Below are positions 1-7,984 of a DNA stretch of 56,131 bases, one piece after another. Position 1 is the first letter of the stretch. Every line of letters begins with the position of its first letter. The notes under the pieces are model-generated. The model searched no databases, was not told where the DNA came from, and saw only the letters and a program-made list of their open reading frames with translations. The translations under genes were made by a program, and so were the position numbers. This stretch comes from JAJFTV01 sp036825755 (GTDB lineage Bacteria > Chloroflexota > Anaerolineae > Anaerolineales > Anaerolineaceae): the NCBI GenBank assembly GCA_036825755.1, contig DAISXR010000013.1, forward strand, positions 1 through 56,131. Reading direction: 5' to 3'.

Positions 1-1073
1 GTGATGGCGGCTGCCAGCAGCCCAAAGATCACCATGCGCATGCCGGAATACAAAATGGAGCGCCCGGTAAACAGGGTGATGGCCGCACCCAGCAAAAACA
101 GTCCGGCGACGCCGAACAGGATGCTGACCAGCACCGCGGTCATACCATCGAGGAAGAAAAAGGCGATGACCGGCAGGATGGCGCCCAGGCTGAACAGTAC
201 AAACGAGGTCAGCGCCGCTTCCCAGGCCGAGCCGCCCAGCTCTTTGGGGTCGATGCCCAGCTCTTCGCGCACCAGCGTTTCCACCGCGCTGTTGGGGTCC
301 GAGAGGATGCGGTTGGCCATGGCCAGCGATTCTTCATGGGTGAACCCGCGGGCTTCGTAGATAAGAGCCAGCTCTTCAGCCTCTTCTTCGGGGGCGTCTT
401 CGATCTCTTTGCTCTCCACCTCGATCTGTTTGGCATACAGTTCGCGCGAGCTCTGCACCGAGAGCCACTCGCCCAGTGCCATGGAGATGGCTCCGGCCAG
501 CAAACCGGCCAGCCCGGTGATCAACACGGTTTTGCTGTCGAGGGTGGCGCCAGCCACGCCCATCACCAGGCTCAAATTGGAGACCAGACCGTCATTGGCG
601 CCCAGCACAGCCGCGCGCAAGGCGTTACCGCCCGCTCCGCGATGGCGGCCTTCCATTTGAGCCAGGGCATCTCCCTGCATACCACCGCGTACTGTGCGCG
701 AGAGGGTGCCCAACAGCAGACCGTGGAACTGCTCCTGGCGAGCCATGGTCCCCGCGCCAGGTTCTTTCGCATAGCCGTTTGAACCGGTGCGCTCCATGTT
801 TTCCATGGCAGAGAGGATCATGGTCGGACCAAAACGTTTTCCCAGCCGGATGAGCGTGCGGGTACGCCAGGTGGGCTTGAAGACCGGTTCCGGCTTGCCC
901 TGGGCAGCCAGTTTCTCCACCCAGTTGCGGGCATGTTTCAGCTCGGTATCAGCCATGCGGGTATACACCCCTGACAGGCGTTCATCTTTTTCCAACTCGG
1001 CCAGGGTTTGATACAGCATGGCGCTGTTGCGCTCGTCCAGATAAAATTCGGTCCAGGTTTGGGTTTTGTCCAT
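1..1073 (-). CDS. Ferritin-like / VIT1 fusion membrane protein (MbfA-like), 3' end cut by window edge
   Basis: The 357 visible residues fall into two parts. Residues 1-140 are a ferritin-like (erythrin/rubrerythrin) helical domain with Glu14, ETELKH-type E44xxH47, E91 and E114xxH117 as likely di-iron ligands. From about 150 a VIT1/CCC1 transporter domain follows, with GANDGLVSNLSLVMGV and SMALGEWLS motifs and at least four membrane helices. In this family (MbfA of rhizobia; plant VIT1) the ferritin domain senses or oxidises Fe(II) and the membrane part exports iron or manganese. The ATG at 1073 is preceded by AAGGAGGAG. The gene is divergent from the MFS gene. The C-terminus lies outside the window. 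The fold call is firm; the direction of transport and the metal are inferred. Confidence 0.88.
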   Translation of the reverse strand, partial: MDKTQTWTEFYLDERNSAMLYQTLAELEKDERLSGVYTRMADTELKHARNWVEKLAAQGKPEPVFKPTWRTRTLIRLGKRFGPTMILSAMENMERTGSNGYAKEPGAGTMARQEQFHGLLLGTLSRTVRGGMQGDALAQMEGRHRGAGGNALRAAVLGANDGLVSNLSLVMGVAGATLDSKTVLITGLAGLLAGAISMALGEWLSVQSSRELYAKQIEVESKEIEDAPEEEAEELALIYEARGFTHEESLAMANRILSDPNSAVETLVREELGIDPKELGGSAWEAALTSFVLFSLGAILPVIAFFFLDGMTAVLVSILFGVAGLFLLGAAITLFTGRSILYSGMRMVIFGLLAAAI

Positions 1074-1097
1074 AATCTCCTCCTTGTCATGCGGACA

Positions 1098-1110
1098 GGT
1101 GTCTGACACC
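1098..1110. promoter_or_regulatory. Inverted repeat between divergent genes, possible operator
   Basis: GGTGTCTGACACC is a perfect 6-bp inverted repeat around one central base. It lies 25 bp upstream of the ferritin/VIT1 start and 30 bp before the -35 box facing the MFS gene. A regulator site is plausible, but a dispersed repeat fragment cannot be excluded. Confidence 0.3.
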
Positions 1111-1140
1111 GGACAGTCAGTTTTCAACAGATAGATCATC

Positions 1141-1169
1141 TTGCTGACCGGGGTGTTTGTACCTATAAT
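1141..1169 (+). promoter_or_regulatory. Sigma-70-type promoter for MFS gene
   Basis: TTGCTG (1141-1146) and a perfect TATAAT (1164-1169) are separated by 17 bp. Transcription would start near 1176, giving a leader of about 47 nt before the ATG at 1223. Confidence 0.6.
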
Positions 1170-1222
1170 CAATTTTTATACGCTGTTTGACCGTTCAAAT
1201 TATAAAGGAAAAGACATCCATC

Positions 1223-2554
1223 ATGGCCAAAATCAGCATTCTGGAGCGATTCCTGTCTCCGGCCGATTCGGTGAACACTCCATCTGCCGGGGTCAGCCAA
1301 ACCCAACATCTCAGGCGTAATTTTCTGTTCAACACGCTGCACCAGCTTACCCTCTACTTTGGCGATTCCTTCGCCGCCTATCAGACCATTTTGCCGGTTT
1401 TTGCCGCCACCCTTACCAACTCGCCGGTACTGATTGGGCTGGTACCGGCCATAGTGGATGCCGGCTGGTATCTGCCGCAGATGTTCTTCGCGCCGGTGCT
1501 GGAACGCTTGCCGCGGCGTAAACCGGTGGTGCTGATCGCGGGGGTGATCGAACGACTGCCGTATTTGTTGATTGCGCTGCTGGCCGGATGGTTGTCTCAA
1601 CAGCGGGAAGGCTTGGGCATTGGGGTGTTTTTGTTCCTGCTGAGTTGGAAGGCGTTGACGGGCGGTTTTGCCGGGCTGGCCTGGCAGGACTTTATCGCCA
1701 AAGTGATCCCCGGATGGCTGCGCGGGCGTTTCTTTGGGGTATCACACTTCGGCGGGAAGCTGTTTGGGCTGGCGGCGGCATCCATTACCGGGGTGATTCT
1801 GGCGCGCATGCCGTATCCGCGCAATTACTCGTTGATTTTTCTGCTGGCTTTCATTGGGTTGAGCCTGTCGCTGGTGTTTTTTGCGCTCACCAAAGAGACT
1901 GACGGACTTCCCGTTCCCGCCCGGCAGAGCGGTGATCCCCGCTACTGGTCGCACATCTGCGAGCGCATCCGCGGCATACTGTCCCGCGACGCTAATTTTT
2001 CGCGGTATCTGGTCAGCCGTGGGCTCAGCTACCTGGGTGGGATGGCCAATGGGTTTATGGCGTTGTATGCCCTGCGTACCTTTCACCTGCCTGATTCCGC
2101 GGCGGCAGTCTTCACCACCATTTTGCTTGCTGGCACCACCGCATCCATGCCGATGTGGGGCTGGCTGCGTGACCGTTTGGGTTCAAAACTCATCCTGGTG
2201 ATGAGTTCCCTGCTGATGGGAGTATCGTTGGCAGTTCTGATCTTCTGGCGGGAACCGGCTGGGGTGTATCTGGCATTTGCCTTCTTCGGGATCGCGTTCC
2301 CCGGTAATTTAATCGCCGATATGAACCTGCCGATGGAGTTTGAAGAGGGTCCCATGCGGCCCATGTATATTGGTATGTCCCGCACCCTCACCGCGCCGCT
2401 GCTGCTGGCCGCGCCGTTAATCGGCGGGGTAATTATTGAGGCGGGCGGGTATATCCCCGTGTTTATCGTCTCGCTGCTCTTCGGCGGGCTGGGTCTGGCG
2501 TTGTTGATCCTGGGGGTCAAAGACCCGCATAGTAGCCAATCATCAGTTGGATGA
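1223..2554 (+). CDS. MFS transporter
   Basis: A polytopic protein of 443 residues with about twelve hydrophobic helices and a short cytoplasmic basic loop, PRRKPVV, between helices 2 and 3, as in major facilitator transporters. The stretch LIGLVPAIVDAGWYLPQ closely resembles LIGLVPALYFLGYYLPQ in the MFS gene at 17144, so the two are paralogues. ATG 1223 is chosen because AAAGGA lies upstream. The in-frame TTG at 1187 has no ribosome site. The stop codon directly abuts the stop of the convergent PfkB gene, with no terminator space between them. The substrate cannot be told from the sequence. Related genes in this phylum are annotated only as MFS transporters. Confidence 0.85.
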   Translation: MAKISILERFLSPADSVNTPSAGVSQTQHLRRNFLFNTLHQLTLYFGDSFAAYQTILPVFAATLTNSPVLIGLVPAIVDAGWYLPQMFFAPVLERLPRRKPVVLIAGVIERLPYLLIALLAGWLSQQREGLGIGVFLFLLSWKALTGGFAGLAWQDFIAKVIPGWLRGRFFGVSHFGGKLFGLAAASITGVILARMPYPRNYSLIFLLAFIGLSLSLVFFALTKETDGLPVPARQSGDPRYWSHICERIRGILSRDANFSRYLVSRGLSYLGGMANGFMALYALRTFHLPDSAAAVFTTILLAGTTASMPMWGWLRDRLGSKLILVMSSLLMGVSLAVLIFWREPAGVYLAFAFFGIAFPGNLIADMNLPMEFEEGPMRPMYIGMSRTLTAPLLLAAPLIGGVIIEAGGYIPVFIVSLLFGGLGLALLILGVKDPHSSQSSVG

Positions 2555-3529
2555 TCAAGCCGTTGTGATTCCTTCTCGCACCTGCTCGAGTCGCTCGAAG
2601 CGTGCGCTTAAACCCCTGCGTGCGCTTAAATCCATCTCCAGAACCGACAATGCCCCCACCGTTTCCACCACGTATGAGGCTGATACAGTGCCATAACAGG
2701 TGGCGGTGAGCGCATCCCCACTATGCAGCAGCCCGGCCAGAAAACCACCGCAGAACGAATCGCCGGCCCCGGTGGGATCCAGCGCATCCACCCGGCAGGC
2801 GGGGACGTGCCGGAATTGATCGGTCTGCGGTAGATAAAGCAGGCTGCCCTCCGCACCCAGTTTGATACAGACCAGTTTTGCGCCGGCTCCGGCAAACGCG
2901 CGGGCAGCAGCCTGTTCATCCCGTGAGCCATACAGGATGGCCGCTTCCTCGCGGCTGGGCAAAAATGCATCCAGATCGGGCAGCAGATCCAGCAAAATCC
3001 GCGTGTGGTGCGGGGCGGTGAGGTGCTGGGGGAAGGTATCCAGGGTGATCAGGCAGGACCGGCTGCGCAAGCGCTGCAGCACGCTTTGCTGAATCTCCAC
3101 CGGCATGGGGGCGATGTGAAAGGCAGCCGCGTCCAGGCAGTCGGGCGGGATTTCCTCACCGCGGATCGACATCTGCTTGTAGGTACCGGAGACGCAGTGG
3201 TTGCGGAACTGGCGGCTGCCGTCCGGCTCGTATAATGCCCAGTTGCGGATATCCGGATAGGGCACACGCTGCAATCGGCAGGCAATGCCGGCATTCTGGA
3301 TGAGATCGATATTCGCCTGGGGATAGGCCTGCCCGGCGCGGGCAATCAACCCGGCCGGCCGGTGCCAGATCCACGCGCCGATGGCGGAAAAGAGCGCGTC
3401 GCCGCCGCTGCTGGCCAGATGCATCTGCCGTTGATCGTACAGGACGATATCGTCCACGGTCAGGTTGCCGAGGGTGTACAGGGTTTGGTCCCCTTGCCGG
3501 TCGCGGGGAGGGATGGGATGGCTTTCCAT
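2555..3529 (-). CDS. PfkB-family sugar/nucleoside kinase
   Basis: A ribokinase-fold kinase of 324 residues. The C-terminal PfkB signature DPTGAGDSFCGGFLAGLL holds the catalytic Asp and the anion-hole GAGD. The N-terminal substrate-side motif is SGGDALFSA. It belongs to the ribokinase/fructokinase/adenosine kinase superfamily, which phosphorylates sugars or nucleosides with ATP. It is the last gene of the strand that carries the ECF transporter and uridine phosphorylases, but a repeat block and an assembly gap lie between, so cotranscription is unproven. A perfect TATAAT (minus strand, 3546-3541) sits 11 nt before the ATG and there is no Shine-Dalgarno sequence, suggesting its own promoter and an almost leaderless mRNA. 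A role as ribokinase or nucleoside kinase fits the neighbours but is inferred. Confidence 0.85.
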   Translation of the reverse strand: MESHPIPPRDRQGDQTLYTLGNLTVDDIVLYDQRQMHLASSGGDALFSAIGAWIWHRPAGLIARAGQAYPQANIDLIQNAGIACRLQRVPYPDIRNWALYEPDGSRQFRNHCVSGTYKQMSIRGEEIPPDCLDAAAFHIAPMPVEIQQSVLQRLRSRSCLITLDTFPQHLTAPHHTRILLDLLPDLDAFLPSREEAAILYGSRDEQAAARAFAGAGAKLVCIKLGAEGSLLYLPQTDQFRHVPACRVDALDPTGAGDSFCGGFLAGLLHSGDALTATCYGTVSASYVVETVGALSVLEMDLSARRGLSARFERLEQVREGITTA

Positions 3530-3621
3530 GGGATGAGGAGATTATACCCCGGCCTCTTGTGTGAGGTGGTGGATCCGGAGATGGAAGCGTGAATGGGTGC
3601 CCCACGCGCGATTTCAAAAAC

Positions 3622-3941
3622 AGGTGACTTTTCACAGGCGACAATACCCCTCAAGTGTCATTTCGAAGGGCAAACAGCGCTTTCTGCTGTCTGACCCGGA
3701 GAAATCCGCCCGAGGACCAATCCATAACGTTTCCATATCTGGGAGTTGTGATTGCACACTCTCGGGCGGATCTCTGCGTGAAGACTTCGTCTTCACTACG
3801 AGATGACATAAATAGGTGAAATGTCACAGGCGACAATACCCCCTCAAGTGTCATTTCGAAGGGCAGACAGCGCTTTTTGCTGTCTAACCCGGAGAAATCC
3901 GCCCGAGGACCAATCCATAACGTTTCCATATCTGGGAGTTG
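3622..3941. repeat. Tandem MITE-like repeat, two copies (second runs into gap)
   Basis: A unit of about 193 bp occurs twice in direct orientation, 3622-3813 and from 3814 into the N run, with only scattered differences. Inside each unit is an element starting TGTCATTTCGAAG (3656 and 3849). Copy 1 ends CTACGAGATGACA (3796-3808). These ends are 13-bp imperfect terminal inverted repeats. An internal inverted pair, ATCCGCCCGAG / CTCGGGCGGAT, makes the whole element foldable. There is no coding capacity. This looks like a non-autonomous dispersed element (MITE/REPIN type), and it explains the assembly break beside it. Confidence 0.8.
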
Positions 3942-4041
3942 NNNNNNNNNNNNNNNNNNNNNNNNNNNNNNNNNNNNNNNNNNNNNNNNNNNNNNNNNNN
4001 NNNNNNNNNNNNNNNNNNNNNNNNNNNNNNNNNNNNNNNNN
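3942..4041. other. Assembly gap (100 N)
   Basis: Exactly 100 N, the usual placeholder for a gap of unknown size. It separates the repeat block from the truncated uridine phosphorylase. The missing C-terminal part of that gene, about 110 residues, and the rest of repeat copy 2 probably lie here. Confidence 0.97.
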
Positions 4042-4472
4042 ACACCCTGCATGAGCGCTTCCACCACATCGACATGCGCCACAGCCGGGAACTCGGCCGG
4101 CATATAGTGCAGGGTGGTGCCTTCATCACGGATGGCCCCGCTGACCACGGCAATATCTCCCACCTGGGTACCGGGTTGGATCCCGCCGGAGGTGCCCACG
4201 CGGATGAATGTGTCCGCGCCGACTGCTACCAGCTCTTCCACGGCAATGGCAGTGGATGGGCAGCCGATGCCTGTTGAGGTGACCGAGACCTTCTCGCCCA
4301 GCAAGGTACCGGTATACGTGTTGTACTCGCGGTTGTACGCAACCTGATGGGGATTGTCAAAGTAACCGGCGATCAGTTGACAGCGCCCCGGGTCGCCGGG
4401 CAGCAGTACGTAGCGGCCGACATCGCCGCGTTTCAACTGGATATGATGCTGTACATCGGTGTGAAGAGCCAT
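4042..4472 (-). CDS. Uridine phosphorylase paralogue 1, C-terminus lost in gap
   Basis: About 143 residues of the NP-I nucleoside phosphorylase fold remain. They include the phosphate-binding PGDPGRC loop near residue 26, the STGIG loop, AIAVEEL, and VGTSGG. The last visible residues are VVEALMQG. The sequence tracks the two complete paralogues upstream, but has Cys in place of Gly in STGIGCPS. Apparent coding beyond the gap is repeat DNA read by chance. It starts 3 nt after the stop of paralogue 2, so they are translationally linked. Whether the gene is intact across the gap or broken by the repeat cannot be decided here. Confidence 0.8.
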
Positions 4473-4475
4473 GCT

Positions 4476-5252
4476 TTATTCCTTTTTTCGATCCTGCTCA
4501 ATCAAGACCTTCAGTGCTTCGGTTGCCACATCCAGCAGATCAGTGAGATCATACACCACGGTACGGTCTTCACTTTCCTGATTGGCCATAATCAGCATGA
4601 TACCGCCTGCGCGTCGACGCAGATAGCTTGAGACGATATACAGGGTGGCTGCTTCCATTTCGGAGCAGATGGTGCCGCCCATCTTCCAGGCTTTCCAGCG
4701 ATCCAGCAGGTGATTGGCCACCGGCATGCGTTCGGGCATGTGCTGACCATAGAAAGAATCCTTGGATTGGCTGATGCCGAGGTGGTGGGGTTTGTTCAGC
4801 TTCTGGGCAGCCTGGCGCAGAGCCAGTGTGACTTCAATGTTGGCCACAGCCGGGAACTCCACCGGCATATAGTGCAGGGTGGTGCCTTCGTCGCGGATGG
4901 CGCCCGTCACGATAGCCAGGTCACCAGGCACCAGATACGGCTGCATACCGCCAGAGGTGCCCACGCGGATGAAGGTGTCAGCGCCAAGCATGGACAGTTC
5001 TTCCACGGCGATGGCCGTAGAGGGTCCGCCGATGCCGGTGGAAGTGACGGATACTTTCTCGCCCAGTAAAGTACCGGTATAGGTTTTGTATTCACGCTTG
5101 TTCGCAATCAGGCGCGGGTTCTCAAAGTGACTGGCGATCAGTTCGCAGCGGCCCGGATCGCCGGGCAGCAAAACATACCGGCCCACATCACCGGGTTCCA
5201 TATCAATATGGTGCATCTTCTGGATGTTATGCATTCTTTCCGATTCAATCAT
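4476..5252 (-). CDS. udp: Uridine phosphorylase paralogue 2
   Basis: A complete NP-I family protein of 258 residues, the usual size of bacterial uridine phosphorylase (about 253). It has PGDPGRCELIA for phosphate binding, STGIGGPSTAIAVEEL, RVGTSGG, DEGTTLHYMP and the EMEAATL motif whose Glu/Met/Glu bind ribose. SKDSFYGQ occupies the base-specificity region. These match Escherichia coli Udp block for block. The enzyme splits uridine with phosphate to uracil and ribose-1-phosphate in the cytoplasm. AAAGGATG lies upstream of the ATG. The base preference of each copy cannot be read from sequence alone. Confidence 0.88.
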   Translation of the reverse strand: MIESERMHNIQKMHHIDMEPGDVGRYVLLPGDPGRCELIASHFENPRLIANKREYKTYTGTLLGEKVSVTSTGIGGPSTAIAVEELSMLGADTFIRVGTSGGMQPYLVPGDLAIVTGAIRDEGTTLHYMPVEFPAVANIEVTLALRQAAQKLNKPHHLGISQSKDSFYGQHMPERMPVANHLLDRWKAWKMGGTICSEMEAATLYIVSSYLRRRAGGIMLIMANQESEDRTVVYDLTDLLDVATEALKVLIEQDRKKE

Positions 5253-5368
5253 GGTTCTTCATCCTTTCTGTTTCAATCCGGTAAACTCTGTACGCTACGG
5301 ATTCTACTCAATATTGGCCTCTTCTGGCACATCTGCCCCCGCGGAGGCTGCTTCTTCTTTATAAATCG

Positions 5369-5409
5369 ACTGCCCAACCCTGTCGTCTCATCAAACAGAA
5401 TTGGGCAGT
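5369..5409. other. Stem-loop in 194-bp spacer between two uridine phosphorylase genes
   Basis: ACTGCCCAA (5369-5377) pairs perfectly with TTGGGCAGT (5401-5409) around a 23-nt loop that contains a second short CTGT/ACAG pairing. There is no clear U tract on the coding (minus) strand, so processing or mRNA stabilisation is as likely as termination. The rest of the spacer 5253-5446 shows nothing else. Confidence 0.35.
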
Positions 5410-5446
5410 GTGAAAGACAGGTTTCTGATGGAACGTCAGCCAGCGC

Positions 5447-6208
5447 TTACTTGCGGTCCTTTTCGATCAGGATTTTAACGGCTTCGATGCCGGTCCGGAT
5501 CAGGCTGGTCAGTTCATCAGCGGCTTTGCGGCGGTTTTCATCCGGATCATCGTGTTTGTAGACCATCATCACGCCACCGGCGCGTGCCTTCAAAATGCTG
5601 GAGACCACAAATAAGGTGGATGCTTCCATCTCGGAGCACAGGCAGCCTCCCGCGATCCAGGCTTTCCAGCGATCGAGCAGACGGTTGGCGACCGGCATGC
5701 GTTCGGGTTGGTGCTGGCCGTAGAACGAGTCCTTGGATTGGCCAATCCCCTCGTAGTGGGTGTAGCCCAACCGGTCGGCGGCCTCGCGTAGCGCGTTCAC
5801 CACATCGATGTTTGCCACCGCCGGAAATTCGGGGGGCATGTAATGCAGAGTGGTGCCTTCATCTCGGATGGCGCCGGTGAGAATGGCCAGATCACTGGTT
5901 TGCAGGAACGGCTGCATCCCACCCGAGGTGCCTAAACGAATGAAGGTATCCGCGCCGAGCATGCGCAGTTCTTCCACAGCAATGGCTGTCGAAGGACCGC
6001 CGATGCCGGTGGAGGTGACGGATACTTTCTCGCCAAGTAGGGTACCTGTATAGGTTTTGTATTCGCGCTTATATGCAATGAGCTGCGGGTTATCAAAAAA
6101 GCTGGCAATTTTTTCACAGCGTCCGGGATCACCCGGCAAAAATACATAACGGCCAACATCCCCCATCTTCATATCAATATGGTGCATGACTTCTGTGTGA
6201 AGAGACAT
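5447..6208 (-). CDS. udp: Uridine phosphorylase paralogue 3
   Basis: 253 residues, the same fold and motifs as paralogue 2: PGDPGRCEKIA, STGIGGPSTAIAVEEL, LGTSGGMQP, SKDSFYGQ and EMEASTL. The start at 6208 (MSLHTEV) is chosen because AAGGAA lies 6 nt upstream and because it aligns with the other copies. An upstream in-frame extension overlaps the ecfT gene and has no family similarity. It directly follows the ECF transporter genes on the same strand, so the first enzyme made after uptake would be this phosphorylase. The C-terminal tail is the most divergent part among the copies. Confidence 0.88.
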   Translation of the reverse strand: MSLHTEVMHHIDMKMGDVGRYVFLPGDPGRCEKIASFFDNPQLIAYKREYKTYTGTLLGEKVSVTSTGIGGPSTAIAVEELRMLGADTFIRLGTSGGMQPFLQTSDLAILTGAIRDEGTTLHYMPPEFPAVANIDVVNALREAADRLGYTHYEGIGQSKDSFYGQHQPERMPVANRLLDRWKAWIAGGCLCSEMEASTLFVVSSILKARAGGVMMVYKHDDPDENRRKAADELTSLIRTGIEAVKILIEKDRK

Positions 6209-6231
6209 ATACAATTCCTTATCAGCAAAAA

Positions 6232-7122
6232 TCAGGCTTTCAAGACGGTTCGGATGGCAAAGAAAACGAACAGGACAAAGCCAAGCGCCGCGCCGGCAAA
6301 AACAACGATGGACCAGGTGGGTCCCAGGGTGAAGGTTTTGCTCCAATCCAGGCTTTTATCCACCACAATCCAGTAAATCACCGCTGCTGAGCTGAGAAAA
6401 GCAACCACCATGACCAGATAATCACGGACGTTCATGGTCACCTGCCGGAAACTGGTCTTGTTGCCTTTTGAGCCAAATGCGCGTGATTCAAGGGAAATGG
6501 AAAGCTGTTGCACCCGCTCGATGGCGCCGACAAATACCGGTACCATACTGGGCAGGATGGCCGAGAAACCGGTACCCTTCATTCCGCGCGATTTTTGGGC
6601 ATTCAACACCACTGCGAACTCATTCTGCAGGATGGGGATGAGCTGGAGCGTCATGGTGAGAATGAAATTGAGCACGTATGGCATGCCAATTTTTTGCAGC
6701 GAAGTAAAAATATCGCTGGGGTGCGAGGTCATGATGAAAACCAGCGCGAAGGTGGTCATCGACATGATGCGCAGAACCATGGTGATGCCGCTGTAGATAC
6801 CCTCCTGGTAAATGGTGAAGGGACCGATGGGCACGATAGGCGTCCACGGGCGCGGAAATGCCGGCGCGATACTCTGCATCACAATGAGTGTGAGGCTGAT
6901 GGGGAACAGGATCAGAGCCACGCGCATATATGCTTTGCCAATGCCGGCAATCAAAATAAGGATGACGCCGATGATGAAATATGCACCCAGGATGGCGGGG
7001 TTGCGGGTGGCAAAGGAGATGGCCAGAACGCCCACAGCCCAGGCCAGCTTAGGTAGCGGGTTGATGCGGTGGATGATGGAATCACCGGCCACCATGGTGA
7101 TGGGAATGGCAACACCTTGCAT
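6232..7122 (-). CDS. ecfT: ECF transporter transmembrane subunit EcfT
   Basis: 296 residues with about six to seven hydrophobic helices. Two coupling helices carry the diagnostic Ala/Ser-Arg-Gly/Ala signatures, AQKSRG near 175 and LESRAFG near 211, which dock into the two ATPases. EcfT joins the substrate-binding S component to the ATPases in energy-coupling factor importers. The ATG overlaps the stop of the upstream ATPase gene by one base and has GAGGAGG in front of it, which indicates tight operon translation. Confidence 0.92.
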   Translation of the reverse strand: MQGVAIPITMVAGDSIIHRINPLPKLAWAVGVLAISFATRNPAILGAYFIIGVILILIAGIGKAYMRVALILFPISLTLIVMQSIAPAFPRPWTPIVPIGPFTIYQEGIYSGITMVLRIMSMTTFALVFIMTSHPSDIFTSLQKIGMPYVLNFILTMTLQLIPILQNEFAVVLNAQKSRGMKGTGFSAILPSMVPVFVGAIERVQQLSISLESRAFGSKGNKTSFRQVTMNVRDYLVMVVAFLSSAAVIYWIVVDKSLDWSKTFTLGPTWSIVVFAGAALGFVLFVFFAIRTVLKA

Positions 7123-7973
7123 TATGCACCTCCTCGGTTGGCTTTGACGGCAGATTCAGTGAACGCCGTCATTTCGTCGATACTCAGTTTGACATCTTGC
7201 AGATTGGCCCTGTCAGGGCGGACACGGACCGAAAATTCGGTGATCTGGGGAGGTGTCAGATGCGTGCTGTGCATGAGCTCATAATCTGAGAATACCTGGC
7301 GGGGGCTGGCATCGGCGATCAGCTCGGAGTTGCGCATGACCAGCATACGTTCCACCACTTCGGCGAGCAGGATCATATCATGCGCCACGCAGATCACGGT
7401 GGCGCCGGTATCGCGCAGCCGCTCAATCAGCTTATACACTGTTCGAGTGGTAATGTTATCCTGGCCGGTGGTGGGCTCATCCAGGATGAATACGGCCGGC
7501 CGCATGGTGAAGATGGACGCCATGCCAACCAGCTTGCGCAGCGGAAAACCAATCCGATAAGGGTGAAGATCACGGTAAGGTTGAAGTTTGAAAAACTCAA
7601 TTGCCTGCTCTCGCCGTTCAGCAATCTCTTCTTCAGATAATCCCAGGTTGCGTGGGCCGAACTCAAGCTCGGCGCTCACGGTGCGGGCAAACAACTGGTG
7701 GTTGGGATTTTGATACACATATCCCACATCGGCGGCCAGTTCCTGAATGCGCAGCGGAGCAGTGTCTTTCTCTTTGATAAATACTTTCCCCTGGGTGGGT
7801 TTCAACAAACCATTAAAGTGCTTGACCAGGGTGGTCTTGCCTGACCCATTCTGACCGATGACCCCAATGATCTCCTGGGGTTTGATTTCAAGATTCACAT
7901 TGCGTACCGCAACGACATTGTTCGTCGGATAGGTATGCCACAGGTTTTCACAGCGAATAACTGAATCTGCCAT
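7122..7973 (-). CDS. ecfA2: ECF transporter ATPase 2, degenerate ABC signature
   Basis: 283 residues. The Walker A motif GQNGSGKTTL is at 40-49, the Q-loop at YQNP (87-90), and Walker B FILDEPTTGQD near 162-172, with the H-loop at AHD. The position that normally holds LSGGQ instead reads GFPLRKLVG (about 142-150). One of the two composite ATP sites formed with the partner ATPase would therefore lack a canonical signature. Heterodimeric ABC exporters are known for such asymmetry. The C-terminal 50 residues are a family-typical extension. The start has an upstream purine-rich stretch and follows the partner gene by 11 bp. Confidence 0.88.
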   Translation of the reverse strand: MADSVIRCENLWHTYPTNNVVAVRNVNLEIKPQEIIGVIGQNGSGKTTLVKHFNGLLKPTQGKVFIKEKDTAPLRIQELAADVGYVYQNPNHQLFARTVSAELEFGPRNLGLSEEEIAERREQAIEFFKLQPYRDLHPYRIGFPLRKLVGMASIFTMRPAVFILDEPTTGQDNITTRTVYKLIERLRDTGATVICVAHDMILLAEVVERMLVMRNSELIADASPRQVFSDYELMHSTHLTPPQITEFSVRVRPDRANLQDVKLSIDEMTAFTESAVKANRGGA

Positions 7974-7984
7974 GGGTTCCTCGC

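Noticed and set aside
3651..4472. An apparent 273-residue reading frame joining the uridine phosphorylase to the repeat block across the N run
   Set aside because: The downstream part is the repeat read by chance across an artificial 100-N gap. Only 4042-4472 has phosphorylase similarity.
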